Shown: in pieces, positions 1-5,095 of the stretch
Position numbering within the stretch: position 1 is the first letter of the stretch
Layout of the letters: each line of letters begins with the position of its first letter
DNA from: Candidatus Moraniibacteriota bacterium
GTDB lineage: Bacteria; Patescibacteriota; Minisyncoccia; Moranbacterales; UBA1568
Reading direction: 5' to 3'
Assembly: GCA_030690925.1 (NCBI GenBank)
Contig: JAUYFO010000005.1
Coordinates: 1-5,327, forward strand
Length of the DNA stretch: 5,327 nucleotides
Notes under the pieces: model-generated
What the model saw: the letters and a program-made list of their open reading frames with translations, nothing else
Told to the model about the DNA's origin: nothing
The model's database searches: none
Translations under genes and position numbers: made by a program

Positions 1-99
1 GTTGATGGTTTCCGCGGAAGCATCGGTCCCGATGTTGATGGTGCCGGTAGTACCGGAGTTGATGGTGAGGTCAGAGGCGGCCGCTGAGGAGAGCGTGAC
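1..99 (-). repeat. Second copy of 99-bp direct repeat within the large surface-protein gene
   Basis: Bases 1-99 are identical to 931-1029, exactly 930 bp (310 codons) apart and in the same reading frame. They encode residues 590-622 in this copy, running from VTLSSAAASDLTINSG to DASAETIN. The copy reaches the window edge, so the true repeat may extend further left. Just upstream (residues about 560-589) the protein resembles the first copy, but the DNA has diverged. Confidence 0.95.
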
Positions 100-1866
100 T
101 GTTCCCGCACCGGTGTAGGCATTGCCCGTGGCAATCGAGACTCCCGCATCACTGGTAATGGAGTTGGCATTCAAGATGTCATCTACATCCACCGTCCCGG
201 CAGCATTGATGATAAGGGTGCCATCAGAGGTGATGGAGTCAGAGTTAACAGCCAAGGCACCAGCAGTGATAGAGATACCCCCACTGACCACACTGATACC
301 GACATCATAGCCGGTACCGATAATCAGACCCTGAGTAGTAGAGTTGGTACTGGTGGTGTTGGGCAGATTGATAGCAGTCCAGACATCGGCATCGGTTGAT
401 TCAGTAAAAGCCAGATCCAGACCAGTGATGTTGTCGGGAACGGCATCAGCGGTGGAAGTGAGGGCCAGTTGCAACCCATCGATAGCATTGACAGAAGAAG
501 CAGTGATGTTGGCCACATCACCGGCGTTGCCAGCGGTCTTGACGATGTTGAATGTGTCAGCAGCATCCAATCCAACATTGAAGTCTCCAGCCGTAACATC
601 GAGATCACCATTGGTCACCGTGATGTCACCTAAGGTGAGGATGAGAGCGTCCGTTCCATCCCCGGCTCCAGCAATAGTGACACTGGCTCCGAGGTTGGCC
701 ACACCGGCATTGGTGATAGACCAGGTGGTGCCAGAGTTATCGGTGAGAGCGATGTCGCCGACTGAGACAGTGAGACCACCACTGGTAGTGATCAGTCCAG
801 CAGCAGTAATACTCCAGTTGTTCTCTACCAGTGATAGACCAGTGACGGAAGCATCACCAATAGTGATGGTGTTGGCTTGGGTGTTGTTGCCGATAGCGAT
901 GATCTTGGCAGCGGCACCCGTATTACCGATGTTGATGGTTTCCGCGGAAGCATCGGTCCCGATGTTGATGGTGCCGGTAGTACCGGAGTTGATGGTGAGG
1001 TCAGAGGCGGCCGCTGAGGAGAGCGTGACAGCGCCAGCGCCAGTATACGACTGCGAAGCAGCGATAGAAACACCACCTGTATCAGCAACTAAAGAATCTA
1101 CGGTGGTAGCATCTTGAATGTCCACCACGCCAGCGCCGTTGGCCACAATGACCAATGATTCACCGGTCCCGGTAGTAATATCGGTGGCCGCGCCGGTGAA
1201 CGTCAGTCCCGTAGAACCGATAATTTTATTGGTCAGCGTCTGCCCCGTTGTCAGGTCAGCCAACGTGATAGTGCCGGAAGGCAACGTGGCGTTGGTAATG
1301 CCGGTAGCAGTCAGTGTCGTGGCGAAGGCACCAGATGTCGTGAAGGCATCAGCGAATGAAATGGTTCTGCCGCTCGGAATCGTGAGCGTACCAGTGGTGT
1401 CGGTCACCGTCAGTCCGCCGACCTTCGCCGCGTTCAGCGCGTACGGTGCCGCGGTGAAACGCACCAAGGGCGTCATCTGACCATTGGCGTTAAAGTTGAT
1501 GCCGAGATAGATGTTGTCGGTGTTGAAATCGACCGCGCCCGGAAGCACTGTCGTATCGCCGAGATTGGTCTGGAAGATACCATCGGTGACCGTGACGCTC
1601 TTCGACTCGCGCCACACGGCATCATTGTCAGCGACCGCCGTACAGGCCGTGGTCGGGCTGGCGGTCGTGTAGATACAGAAGAGGAAGGTATAGCTCGCCG
1701 TCGCCACGTTGGTACCGTCCGTATTGACGACCTTGCCCTGGAAGTTGATCTGCTTGTTGATGCCGACAGCTGCCTCTACCGTCCCGGCTGCATACAAAAA
1801 GAGGAGCAGGCTGGCCAGAGTCGCGCTCGTGTTTCTGAATAACTTTTTTGTGTTTGTATGCTTCAC
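1..1866 (-). CDS. Large secreted repeat-rich surface/fibre protein, 3' end beyond window (622 codons seen)
   Basis: The frame is open from a GTG at 1866-1864 to base 1 with no stop; an in-frame TAA lies three codons upstream, so the start is well bounded, although only weak purine-rich sequence precedes it. Residues 1-32 form a signal peptide: basic start (KHTNTKK), hydrophobic core LASLLLFLYAAG, likely cut near VEA-A. Residues 36 to about 152 form a distinct domain beginning INKQINFQGK and ending near RFTAAPYALNAAKVGGL, a pattern I recall from large CPR surface proteins and phage-tail-like fibres; C64 and C75 could form a disulfide. The rest is rich in Thr, Ser, Gly, Ala, Asn and Asp, with alternating beta-strand motifs such as TINIG, TITIGDAS and WSITAAG, suggesting a beta-solenoid or fibre. 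A block recurs at a 310-residue period. No enzymatic motif is visible. It starts 17 bases after the HTH-membrane gene, so the two are probably co-transcribed. Secretion is well supported; a role in adhesion or as a surface coat is inference. Confidence 0.9.
   Translation of the reverse strand, partial: MKHTNTKKLFRNTSATLASLLLFLYAAGTVEAAVGINKQINFQGKVVNTDGTNVATASYTFLFCIYTTASPTTACTAVADNDAVWRESKSVTVTDGIFQTNLGDTTVLPGAVDFNTDNIYLGINFNANGQMTPLVRFTAAPYALNAAKVGGLTVTDTTGTLTIPSGRTISFADAFTTSGAFATTLTATGITNATLPSGTITLADLTTGQTLTNKIIGSTGLTFTGAATDITTGTGESLVIVANGAGVVDIQDATTVDSLVADTGGVSIAASQSYTGAGAVTLSSAAASDLTINSGTTGTINIGTDASAETINIGNTGAAAKIIAIGNNTQANTITIGDASVTGLSLVENNWSITAAGLITTSGGLTVSVGDIALTDNSGTTWSITNAGVANLGASVTIAGAGDGTDALILTLGDITVTNGDLDVTAGDFNVGLDAADTFNIVKTAGNAGDVANITASSVNAIDGLQLALTSTADAVPDNITGLDLAFTESTDADVWTAINLPNTTSTNSTTQGLIIGTGYDVGISVVSGGISITAGALAVNSDSITSDGTLIINAAGTVDVDDILNANSITSDAGVSIATGNAYTGAGTVTLSSAAASDLTINSGTTGTINIGTDASAETIN
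931..1029 (-). repeat. First copy of 99-bp direct repeat within the large surface-protein gene
   Basis: Identical to bases 1-99 and encodes residues 280-312. Base 1030 is the first mismatch. Perfect nucleotide identity, synonymous sites included, points to recent duplication or gene conversion rather than protein-level constraint alone. A shorter internal echo (GATGTTGATGGT at 928-939 and 961-972) reflects the repeated Thr-Ile-Asn-Ile-Gly strand motif. Confidence 0.95.
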
Positions 1867-1883
1867 ACTCTTTTATTTGGTTC

Positions 1884-2333
1884 CTATTGTGATGACTTGC
1901 TACCGAGCGCAGGCGGACTTTTTGCTTCAAACGTTTCCAGCACGGAGGGGTCAAAGCCTGCCAGAGCGTCGGCGTGTGCTCGGCTCACCGCGCTATTCTT
2001 CGCCTCAAGTTCAGAAATTTTGTTTGACATTTGGCTGAAAATGGCCACCGCGACGATGAGAACAGAGAGAACAGCGATAGCGATCACCCAATACTCCCCA
2101 TGCATACCCCCTCTTTTTTCCTCAAACAGTTGAGCGGCTTTCTCCCGAGATATGATTACCTCATCCGGTTTCTTGTCCGCCAAATACTCCGTAAGCCACG
2201 GAATGGTCGTGAGCCACTTGTTCTCTTTTTTCACTGATTTCAAAAGCTGTCTGCGAGAAAGCAGGCTCAAGTACTCCTGGCTGTACGAGCAGACTTTTGA
2301 GGCCTCCCACATAGTGAGATATTCGGTTTTCAT
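1884..2333 (-). CDS. Membrane-anchored helix-turn-helix protein (149 aa)
   Basis: Residues 5-51 resemble a MerR/excisionase-type winged HTH. The pattern YLTMWEASKVCSYSQEYLSL is followed by a basic stretch (RRQLLKSVKKENKW) and LTTIPWLTEYL, as in HTH domains common in CPR genomes. A charged linker (52-80) leads to one membrane helix at about 82-99 (WVIAIAVLSVLIVAVAIF). The remaining 50 residues, expected outside the cell, begin with a short heptad-like segment (NKISELEAKNS) and end in a Pro/Ser-rich tail. The topology is DNA-binding domain inside, tail outside, as in ToxR/CadC-like one-component regulators, though the HTH class differs. I chose the ATG at 2333 because the HTH begins there; an in-frame GTG at 2390 would add 19 residues with no clear domain. 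The ribosome binding site is weak. It is followed after 17 bases by the large surface-protein gene. Regulation of that gene, or of its own leader, is plausible but not shown. Confidence 0.8.
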   Translation of the reverse strand: MKTEYLTMWEASKVCSYSQEYLSLLSRRQLLKSVKKENKWLTTIPWLTEYLADKKPDEVIISREKAAQLFEEKRGGMHGEYWVIAIAVLSVLIVAVAIFSQMSNKISELEAKNSAVSRAHADALAGFDPSVLETFEAKSPPALGSKSSQ

Positions 2334-2353
2334 ATATTTTTGAGAGAAAAATC

Positions 2354-2376
2354 GCCCGTGACAGCACACCTTGGGC
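2354..2376 (-). terminator. Possible second, weaker terminator-like hairpin in the leader
   Basis: On the minus strand GCCC pairs with GGGC, enclosing an inner GTG/CAC pair with a 3-nt bulge and a 6-nt loop, followed by GATTTTTCTC. It lies about 20 bases upstream of the ATG at 2333. The stem is short and bulged, so it may not be functional; if real, it would be a second attenuation point or would mask the start region. Confidence 0.25.
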
Positions 2377-2420
2377 TTGCCACCACTCACCAGAAGCAGT
2401 ATTCCGCTCCTTTTTCCTTA

Positions 2421-2450
2421 ACAACAAAAAACCGGGTATTCACCCGGTTT
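2421..2450 (-). terminator. Strong intrinsic (Rho-independent) terminator, minus strand
   Basis: A 9-bp perfect stem (AAACCGGGT with ACCCGGTTT, positions 2450-2442 and 2437-2429) has a 4-nt loop and continues on the minus strand into a T-rich run (TTTTTTGTTGT). The plus strand lacks a comparable T run, so it acts on right-to-left transcription. It can stop transcripts arriving from the right-hand operon and the GIY-YIG gene. Because it also lies downstream of the promoter at 2492-2520, it would truncate that transcript to roughly 65 nt unless read through. Confidence 0.85.
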
Positions 2451-2457
2451 CTTGGCT

Positions 2458-2477
2458 GTATCGGATATATCCGATAC
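2458..2477. promoter_or_regulatory. 20-bp perfect palindrome between promoter and terminator
   Basis: GTATCGGATATATCCGATAC equals its own reverse complement. It begins about 8 bases downstream of the expected transcription start. As DNA it would suit a dimeric repressor at a +8 to +27 operator. As RNA it could form an 8-bp hairpin with a TATA loop just before the terminator hairpin. The adjacent HTH-membrane protein is an obvious candidate binder, which is inference. Confidence 0.7.
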
Positions 2478-2491
2478 TCCATTACTTGTCT

Positions 2492-2520
2492 ATTATAGCA
2501 AGAAAGCAGAGGAAAGTCAA
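2492..2520 (-). promoter_or_regulatory. Near-consensus sigma-70 promoter (TTGACT-17-TATAAT), minus strand
   Basis: On the minus strand TTGACT at 2520-2515 is separated by exactly 17 bases from TATAAT at 2497-2492, five of six and six of six matches to the consensus boxes. The expected start is near 2485, giving a leader of about 150 nt before the ATG at 2333. It is the strongest promoter-like sequence I found in the window and probably drives the HTH-membrane and surface-protein genes. The first four bases of the -35 box (TTGA) are one copy of the direct repeat flanking the GIY-YIG element. Confidence 0.85.
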
Positions 2521-2539
2521 CCCCGCACTAATTTTCGTT
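2521..2539 (+). repeat. Left terminal inverted repeat of GIY-YIG element
   Basis: CCCCGCACTAATTTTCGTT is the exact reverse complement of 2797-2815. Read on the minus strand it encodes the last residues Asn-Glu-Asn and the TAG stop of the GIY-YIG gene, so the repeat is partly coding at this end only. Confidence 0.93.
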
Positions 2540-2782
2540 CAAAGAGTACTTTAATCGGCGCTTGAGATGGGAAAGCGATTGGCCATATTGCTTCAATTGT
2601 TTCTCTCGAAGAAAAGCATCTTTTGAAGAAAAATAAGCTTCATAGTACAGCACTTTCCATCGATGCCCTTTGGTAGAAAATGACTTATCCGTATTATGTT
2701 CCACAAGTCTCTTTTTCAAGTCACTTGTACAGCCATAATAGAATTCGTCACATTCATTTTTAAGAAGGTACACGTAGTACAT
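2528..2782 (-). CDS. Small stand-alone GIY-YIG nuclease-domain protein (84 aa, UPF0213/YhbQ-like)
   Basis: The whole protein is one GIY-YIG domain. The first motif is Y3-V4-Y5 (MYYVYLL), the second is Y15-Y16-G17 (FYYGCTSD), the conserved catalytic arginine is R25 in LKKRLVEHN with H29 nearby, and the metal-binding glutamate is E60 in LREKQLKQYG. The STKGHRWKVLYYEAY segment and the basic end (HLKRRLKYSL) are typical of the UPF0213 group. Key residues are intact, so nuclease activity is plausible. No DNA-recognition domain is fused to it, unlike homing endonucleases such as I-TevI. The start is ATG at 2782, two residues before the first motif; no clear Shine-Dalgarno precedes it. The gene fills a unit bounded by 19-bp inverted repeats, and its stop lies inside one of them. 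A housekeeping DNA-repair role, as proposed for YhbQ relatives, is the alternative to a mobility function. Confidence 0.92.
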   Translation of the reverse strand: MYYVYLLKNECDEFYYGCTSDLKKRLVEHNTDKSFSTKGHRWKVLYYEAYFSSKDAFLREKQLKQYGQSLSHLKRRLKYSLNEN

Positions 2783-2796
2783 AAATGCTTTAACTA

Positions 2797-2815
2797 AACG
2801 AAAATTAGTGCGGGG
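2797..2815 (-). repeat. Right terminal inverted repeat of GIY-YIG element
   Basis: AACGAAAATTAGTGCGGGG on the plus strand is the exact reverse complement of 2521-2539. It is non-coding here, lying 14 bases upstream of the GIY-YIG start. In a transcript crossing the element the two ends could pair into a long stem enclosing the gene. Confidence 0.93.
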
Positions 2816-2841
2816 TCAATGCGTGGGATACGCGCGATCGG

Positions 2842-3453
2842 TCATTTCCGAAAACGCAGGCTGCCGATGACAGCGAAAAGGCCCTGTTCGAGGCTTTCGG
2901 CGCTGATCGGGGAAGTTGTAGAAATGCTGATGACGAAATCCTCACTTTGCAGGAAGAATGTCCGCTCGAACACCTGAGTATTTTTCTTGAAAAGGAAACC
3001 GCTGAAACCGTCGACCGAGACAGGCTCCTGATCGTATTCTTTCGGCTTATCCGCACGCATCTGAAACGACGGCGAGGCCTCCAAATCCCCTCCTGCGCGC
3101 TCCTCCACCACTATCGCTATTTTTTTGCCCTCGAAGTCCGCCGCAGAGAGGAAAATACTCTCTTTGACCGGTCCATCGATAGGGATCTCGTGCGCTTTCT
3201 CTACATAGATGCCCGGATACGAAAATGTCAGATATTTCCCCTGGTATTGTTTTTGTTCTTTGGCGCTGTCCCTATCCTCCGTCGGCACTTTTTTCACGAC
3301 CCGTATCTCCCCGATCGCCGGTTGCTGCAGAAAAAGCCAGGTGATATAAACAATGCCAAAAAAGAGACTCGTCCCTATTAAAACAAAAATCCAAAAGCGG
3401 AAACGCTTTCTGGATGGTTGTTTTTCTTCTAGTGATAATTTCATCTTCATCAT
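2842..3453 (-). CDS. Membrane-anchored protein with extracytoplasmic PsbP-like domain, function unknown (203 aa)
   Basis: A basic, cytoplasmic N-terminus (KLSLEEKQPSRKRFR) precedes a membrane helix at about 19-42 (FWIFVLIGTSLFFGIVYITWLFL). A short charged linker leads to an outside domain of about 135 residues. That domain opens with YQGKYLTFSYPGIY and closes with FAVIGSLRFRK, a layout reminiscent of PsbP/Mog1-like alpha-beta domains; this is a weak resemblance, not a firm assignment. No catalytic motif is seen. Three ATGs lie close together (3453, 3450, 3444) with no decisive ribosome binding site; I took the first. It begins 15 bases after the stop of the Ig-like protein gene and is the last gene of the right-hand operon, so it probably works with those envelope proteins. 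The GIY-YIG element sits shortly beyond its stop. Confidence 0.85.
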   Translation of the reverse strand: MMKMKLSLEEKQPSRKRFRFWIFVLIGTSLFFGIVYITWLFLQQPAIGEIRVVKKVPTEDRDSAKEQKQYQGKYLTFSYPGIYVEKAHEIPIDGPVKESIFLSAADFEGKKIAIVVEERAGGDLEASPSFQMRADKPKEYDQEPVSVDGFSGFLFKKNTQVFERTFFLQSEDFVISISTTSPISAESLEQGLFAVIGSLRFRK

Positions 3454-3468
3454 ACAACGACAAAAGAT

Positions 3469-4158
3469 CTATGGTCCCGCGCGAGTGAGCGTTGTCTTGG
3501 AATCTCTTGTCACTATTGTACCACTGTTTCGCGAAACATCGGCGCCATGAGCAGAAGCTACCACGGTCTGGATTTCCAGTCCTGATGAGGAAGATTGTCC
3601 ACTACTTATACTGCTCTCTGTGGCTTGTCCACGCTGTTCTTTATCATCTGTTGGCTCATACACCAGGAAAGCGATCGTTTGCTGAAATAGGATCGGGACA
3701 TCACACGTCACGTCGATAGCTCGCACAATATTATCTCCTAGAAAATCCACGCCAGCAACTACTGTGAAGTGTGCCAGGCCATTTCCGTCAGTTTTTCCAG
3801 AAAAACTAATCAGCTCCTCTCCTCGGAGAGACACCACTTGCAAACGTACCCTGTGTTCGCGCAAAGGCTCATCGTTTCCGCCCACTATCCTGATGGTAAT
3901 ATGCATTTCTTCACCCAGTGCAAAAGCTACTTTGTCAGATACAAGAGAGGAGTTTTTCTTGATACTATAGACGAATTCTGTGGTCAAAGGAACAATAGCT
4001 CGTACCGTAATCGTTTTTCCATCTTTTGCCAGTGTAGATGACGCGGATTTGGCGGAGGCATTATTGACAGAGAAAGCAGAGAAAATAAGTATGAAAAATA
4101 AAGTAACGTATTTTCTACACGTCCTTGTGCTTTGGCTTGCCAGAGCCTGCCAGAGCAT
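3469..4158 (-). CDS. Secreted Ig-like (Big_1-type) protein with Ser-rich C-terminal tail (229 aa from ATG 4158)
   Basis: With the ATG at 4158 the protein has a signal peptide: RKYVTLFFILIFSAFSV is the core and cleavage is likely after NASA (about residue 36). Residues about 75-165 read as a bacterial Ig-like fold, with HRVRLQVVSLRGEELISFSG, then KTDGNGLAHFTVVAG and NIVRAIDVTCDV, the strand pattern seen in invasin-type Big_1 domains. The last 55 residues are Ser/Thr/Gln-rich and look disordered. There is no C-terminal membrane helix, sortase signal or lipobox. Two longer starts exist: GTG at 4167, and TTG at 4203, which has AGGAG six bases upstream but lengthens the signal peptide n-region to about 31 residues. 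All start choices overlap the upstream gene (by 44 bp for the chosen one), implying translational coupling. It is probably released or held by partners encoded in the operon. Confidence 0.82.
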   Translation of the reverse strand: MLWQALASQSTRTCRKYVTLFFILIFSAFSVNNASAKSASSTLAKDGKTITVRAIVPLTTEFVYSIKKNSSLVSDKVAFALGEEMHITIRIVGGNDEPLREHRVRLQVVSLRGEELISFSGKTDGNGLAHFTVVAGVDFLGDNIVRAIDVTCDVPILFQQTIAFLVYEPTDDKEQRGQATESSISSGQSSSSGLEIQTVVASAHGADVSRNSGTIVTRDSKTTLTRAGP

Positions 4159-5095
4159 TTTTTTCACCCATATGTCTACGCCAGCGTACCGCATACCACC
4201 CAAATGCCGCTCCTAATACTAGAAAGGTAACAATAGCAGCCGGTGGGATAAAGTCAAATTGCAAGGATGTAGTCACGAAATCGTCTTTTCCATCATAGCG
4301 ATAGGCTATTTCCATCGTGTAGCGTCCCGGAACAAAGCTCATGGCAAGTTTCTCCAGCCGTACCGGGTAGACACGGAGTGTTTCCGGCAGGATAAGCGTG
4401 GATTCCTGATTGATGATCCCCTTCCCCACGATACGTCCAAAAGGATCCGTGACGCTGACGATCCCGCGCGGCACCAGATGCACGTTGCCGCTATTCTCCA
4501 AACGCAAGCGGATGGTATCTTGAAACTTCACGATATTGCTCTCGTACTCTTGTCCGTTGAATTTGAGATCGTATATCTCTCCGCCGACTTTTTTCACGAA
4601 GACAAGCGTCGTGAACAGCTGATTCACCGAGATAGTGCTACCGGTACCGTCCGGAGAGGCATCATCCCCTGTCTTGAACGTGAGCGCACCGTAGTGACCC
4701 CCCGGTCCGAGAGAGTCGCGATTTTCGATCGTCACGCGGACCTCCCCCGTTTCGCCCTGGGCGAGCGTCAGGGTGTCTTTTTCCAGGCGCATCCATGAAG
4801 CCAGAGAGTACTTTTTCTCTAGGTCGCTCGAGGCGCCGAGAAAAGCCACTCCGCCCGACTCATCGAGGCTTCCGAAATCAAGAACGGACAGGTACAGAGT
4901 CGCGGAGACATCGGTATCATTGGAGACCGACACGACGAAGTCCTGTTCCTTGTCTTTCTGATCGAGGACGATCTCTTGGAACGCCGGGCTGACTATGAGG
5001 CCGCGCTGATCATTGGCTGCGTGAAGTGACGGCAAAAACATTATGCCGGATAACAGCACGCCGATAAAAAGTGATGTTCCGGAAAGAATCCTCAT
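4115..5095 (-). CDS. Membrane-anchored extracytoplasmic beta-sandwich protein, DUF916-like (326 aa)
   Basis: A signal peptide covers residues 1-26 (ILSGTSLFIGVLLSGIMFL, cut near LHA-A). The N-terminal half begins RGLIVSPAFQEIVLDQKDK and contains DFVVSVSNDTDVSATLYLSV, a strand pattern of Ig-like domains that bind surface proteins (DUF916/WxL-interacting type, or the NEW3/COG1470 group). GPGGHYGALTF sits mid-protein, a motif recurring in such proteins. A second beta-domain follows (RLRLENSGNVHLVPRGIVSV to GRYTMEIAYRYDGKDD). A membrane helix at about 286-303 and a basic cytoplasmic tail (RWRRHMGEK) give a type I topology. The start ATG overlaps the upstream stop as ATGA, so translation is probably coupled and no strong Shine-Dalgarno is seen. 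The upstream partial gene ends with the same G-K/R-Y-T, Y-x-D-G, membrane-helix pattern, so the two are likely paralogues. The ligand is unknown; the family assignment is moderate. Confidence 0.88.
   Translation of the reverse strand: MRILSGTSLFIGVLLSGIMFLPSLHAANDQRGLIVSPAFQEIVLDQKDKEQDFVVSVSNDTDVSATLYLSVLDFGSLDESGGVAFLGASSDLEKKYSLASWMRLEKDTLTLAQGETGEVRVTIENRDSLGPGGHYGALTFKTGDDASPDGTGSTISVNQLFTTLVFVKKVGGEIYDLKFNGQEYESNIVKFQDTIRLRLENSGNVHLVPRGIVSVTDPFGRIVGKGIINQESTLILPETLRVYPVRLEKLAMSFVPGRYTMEIAYRYDGKDDFVTTSLQFDFIPPAAIVTFLVLGAAFGWYAVRWRRHMGEKNALAGSGKPKHKDV

Larger units (their letters stand above)
2521..2815 (-). mobile_element. Putative miniature mobile element carrying a GIY-YIG gene, with 19-bp TIRs and TCAA direct repeats
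   Basis: The unit is 295 bp long. Its ends are perfect 19-bp inverted repeats (2521-2539 and 2797-2815), and TCAA directly flanks it on both sides (2517-2520 and 2816-2819), as expected of a target-site duplication. Removing the unit and one TCAA restores a short intergenic stretch reading GTCAATGCG. The element is about 37% G+C by hand count, below the neighbouring genes. It holds a single gene that fills nearly the whole interior. It has no transposase of a known insertion-sequence family; the GIY-YIG nuclease is the only candidate for mobility. A 4-bp repeat can occur by chance, so mobility is an inference, but the perfect terminal repeats are directly visible. Confidence 0.7.

Noticed and set aside
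1..1150. CRISPR-like appearance from repeated short motifs
   Set aside because: The repeats are in-frame coding motifs of variable spacing (TINIG/TITIG strands), not uniform repeats with unique spacers, and no cas gene is present.
344..1480. Two long plus-strand open frames (344-1117 and 1118-1480)
   Set aside because: They are antisense to the large surface-protein gene, whose frame is unbroken for 622 codons, has a signal peptide and shows protein repeats. The plus-strand translations are low-complexity Val/Ala/Ser/Pro mirror images with no domain.
2161..2427. 88-codon minus-strand frame overlapping the HTH gene and the terminator tail
   Set aside because: It is out of frame with the HTH-membrane gene, whose translation shows clear HTH and membrane segments, and it has no recognisable features.
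2387..2482. 31-codon minus-strand ORF starting 3 bases after the predicted transcription start (MEYRIYPIQPRNRVNTRFF...)
   Set aside because: It would have to be a leaderless message, and its codons are largely the palindrome and the terminator stem. There is no Shine-Dalgarno and no run of regulatory codons typical of an amino-acid leader peptide.
2822..2834. Small hairpin GCGT-GGGAT-ACGC just beyond the 203-residue gene
   Set aside because: The stem is only 4 bp and no T run follows it, so it is not supportable as a terminator.
1956..4156. 12-bp sequence GCCTGCCAGAGC at both 1956-1967 and 4145-4156
   Set aside because: Both occurrences encode the tripeptide Ala-Leu-Ala-Gly region in unrelated coding sequences; 12 bases is short and no wider similarity surrounds them.
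4259..4798. 179-codon plus-strand frame
   Set aside because: It lies wholly antisense to the 326-residue envelope protein, has no promoter or ribosome binding site, and its composition is that of a reverse-complement shadow.
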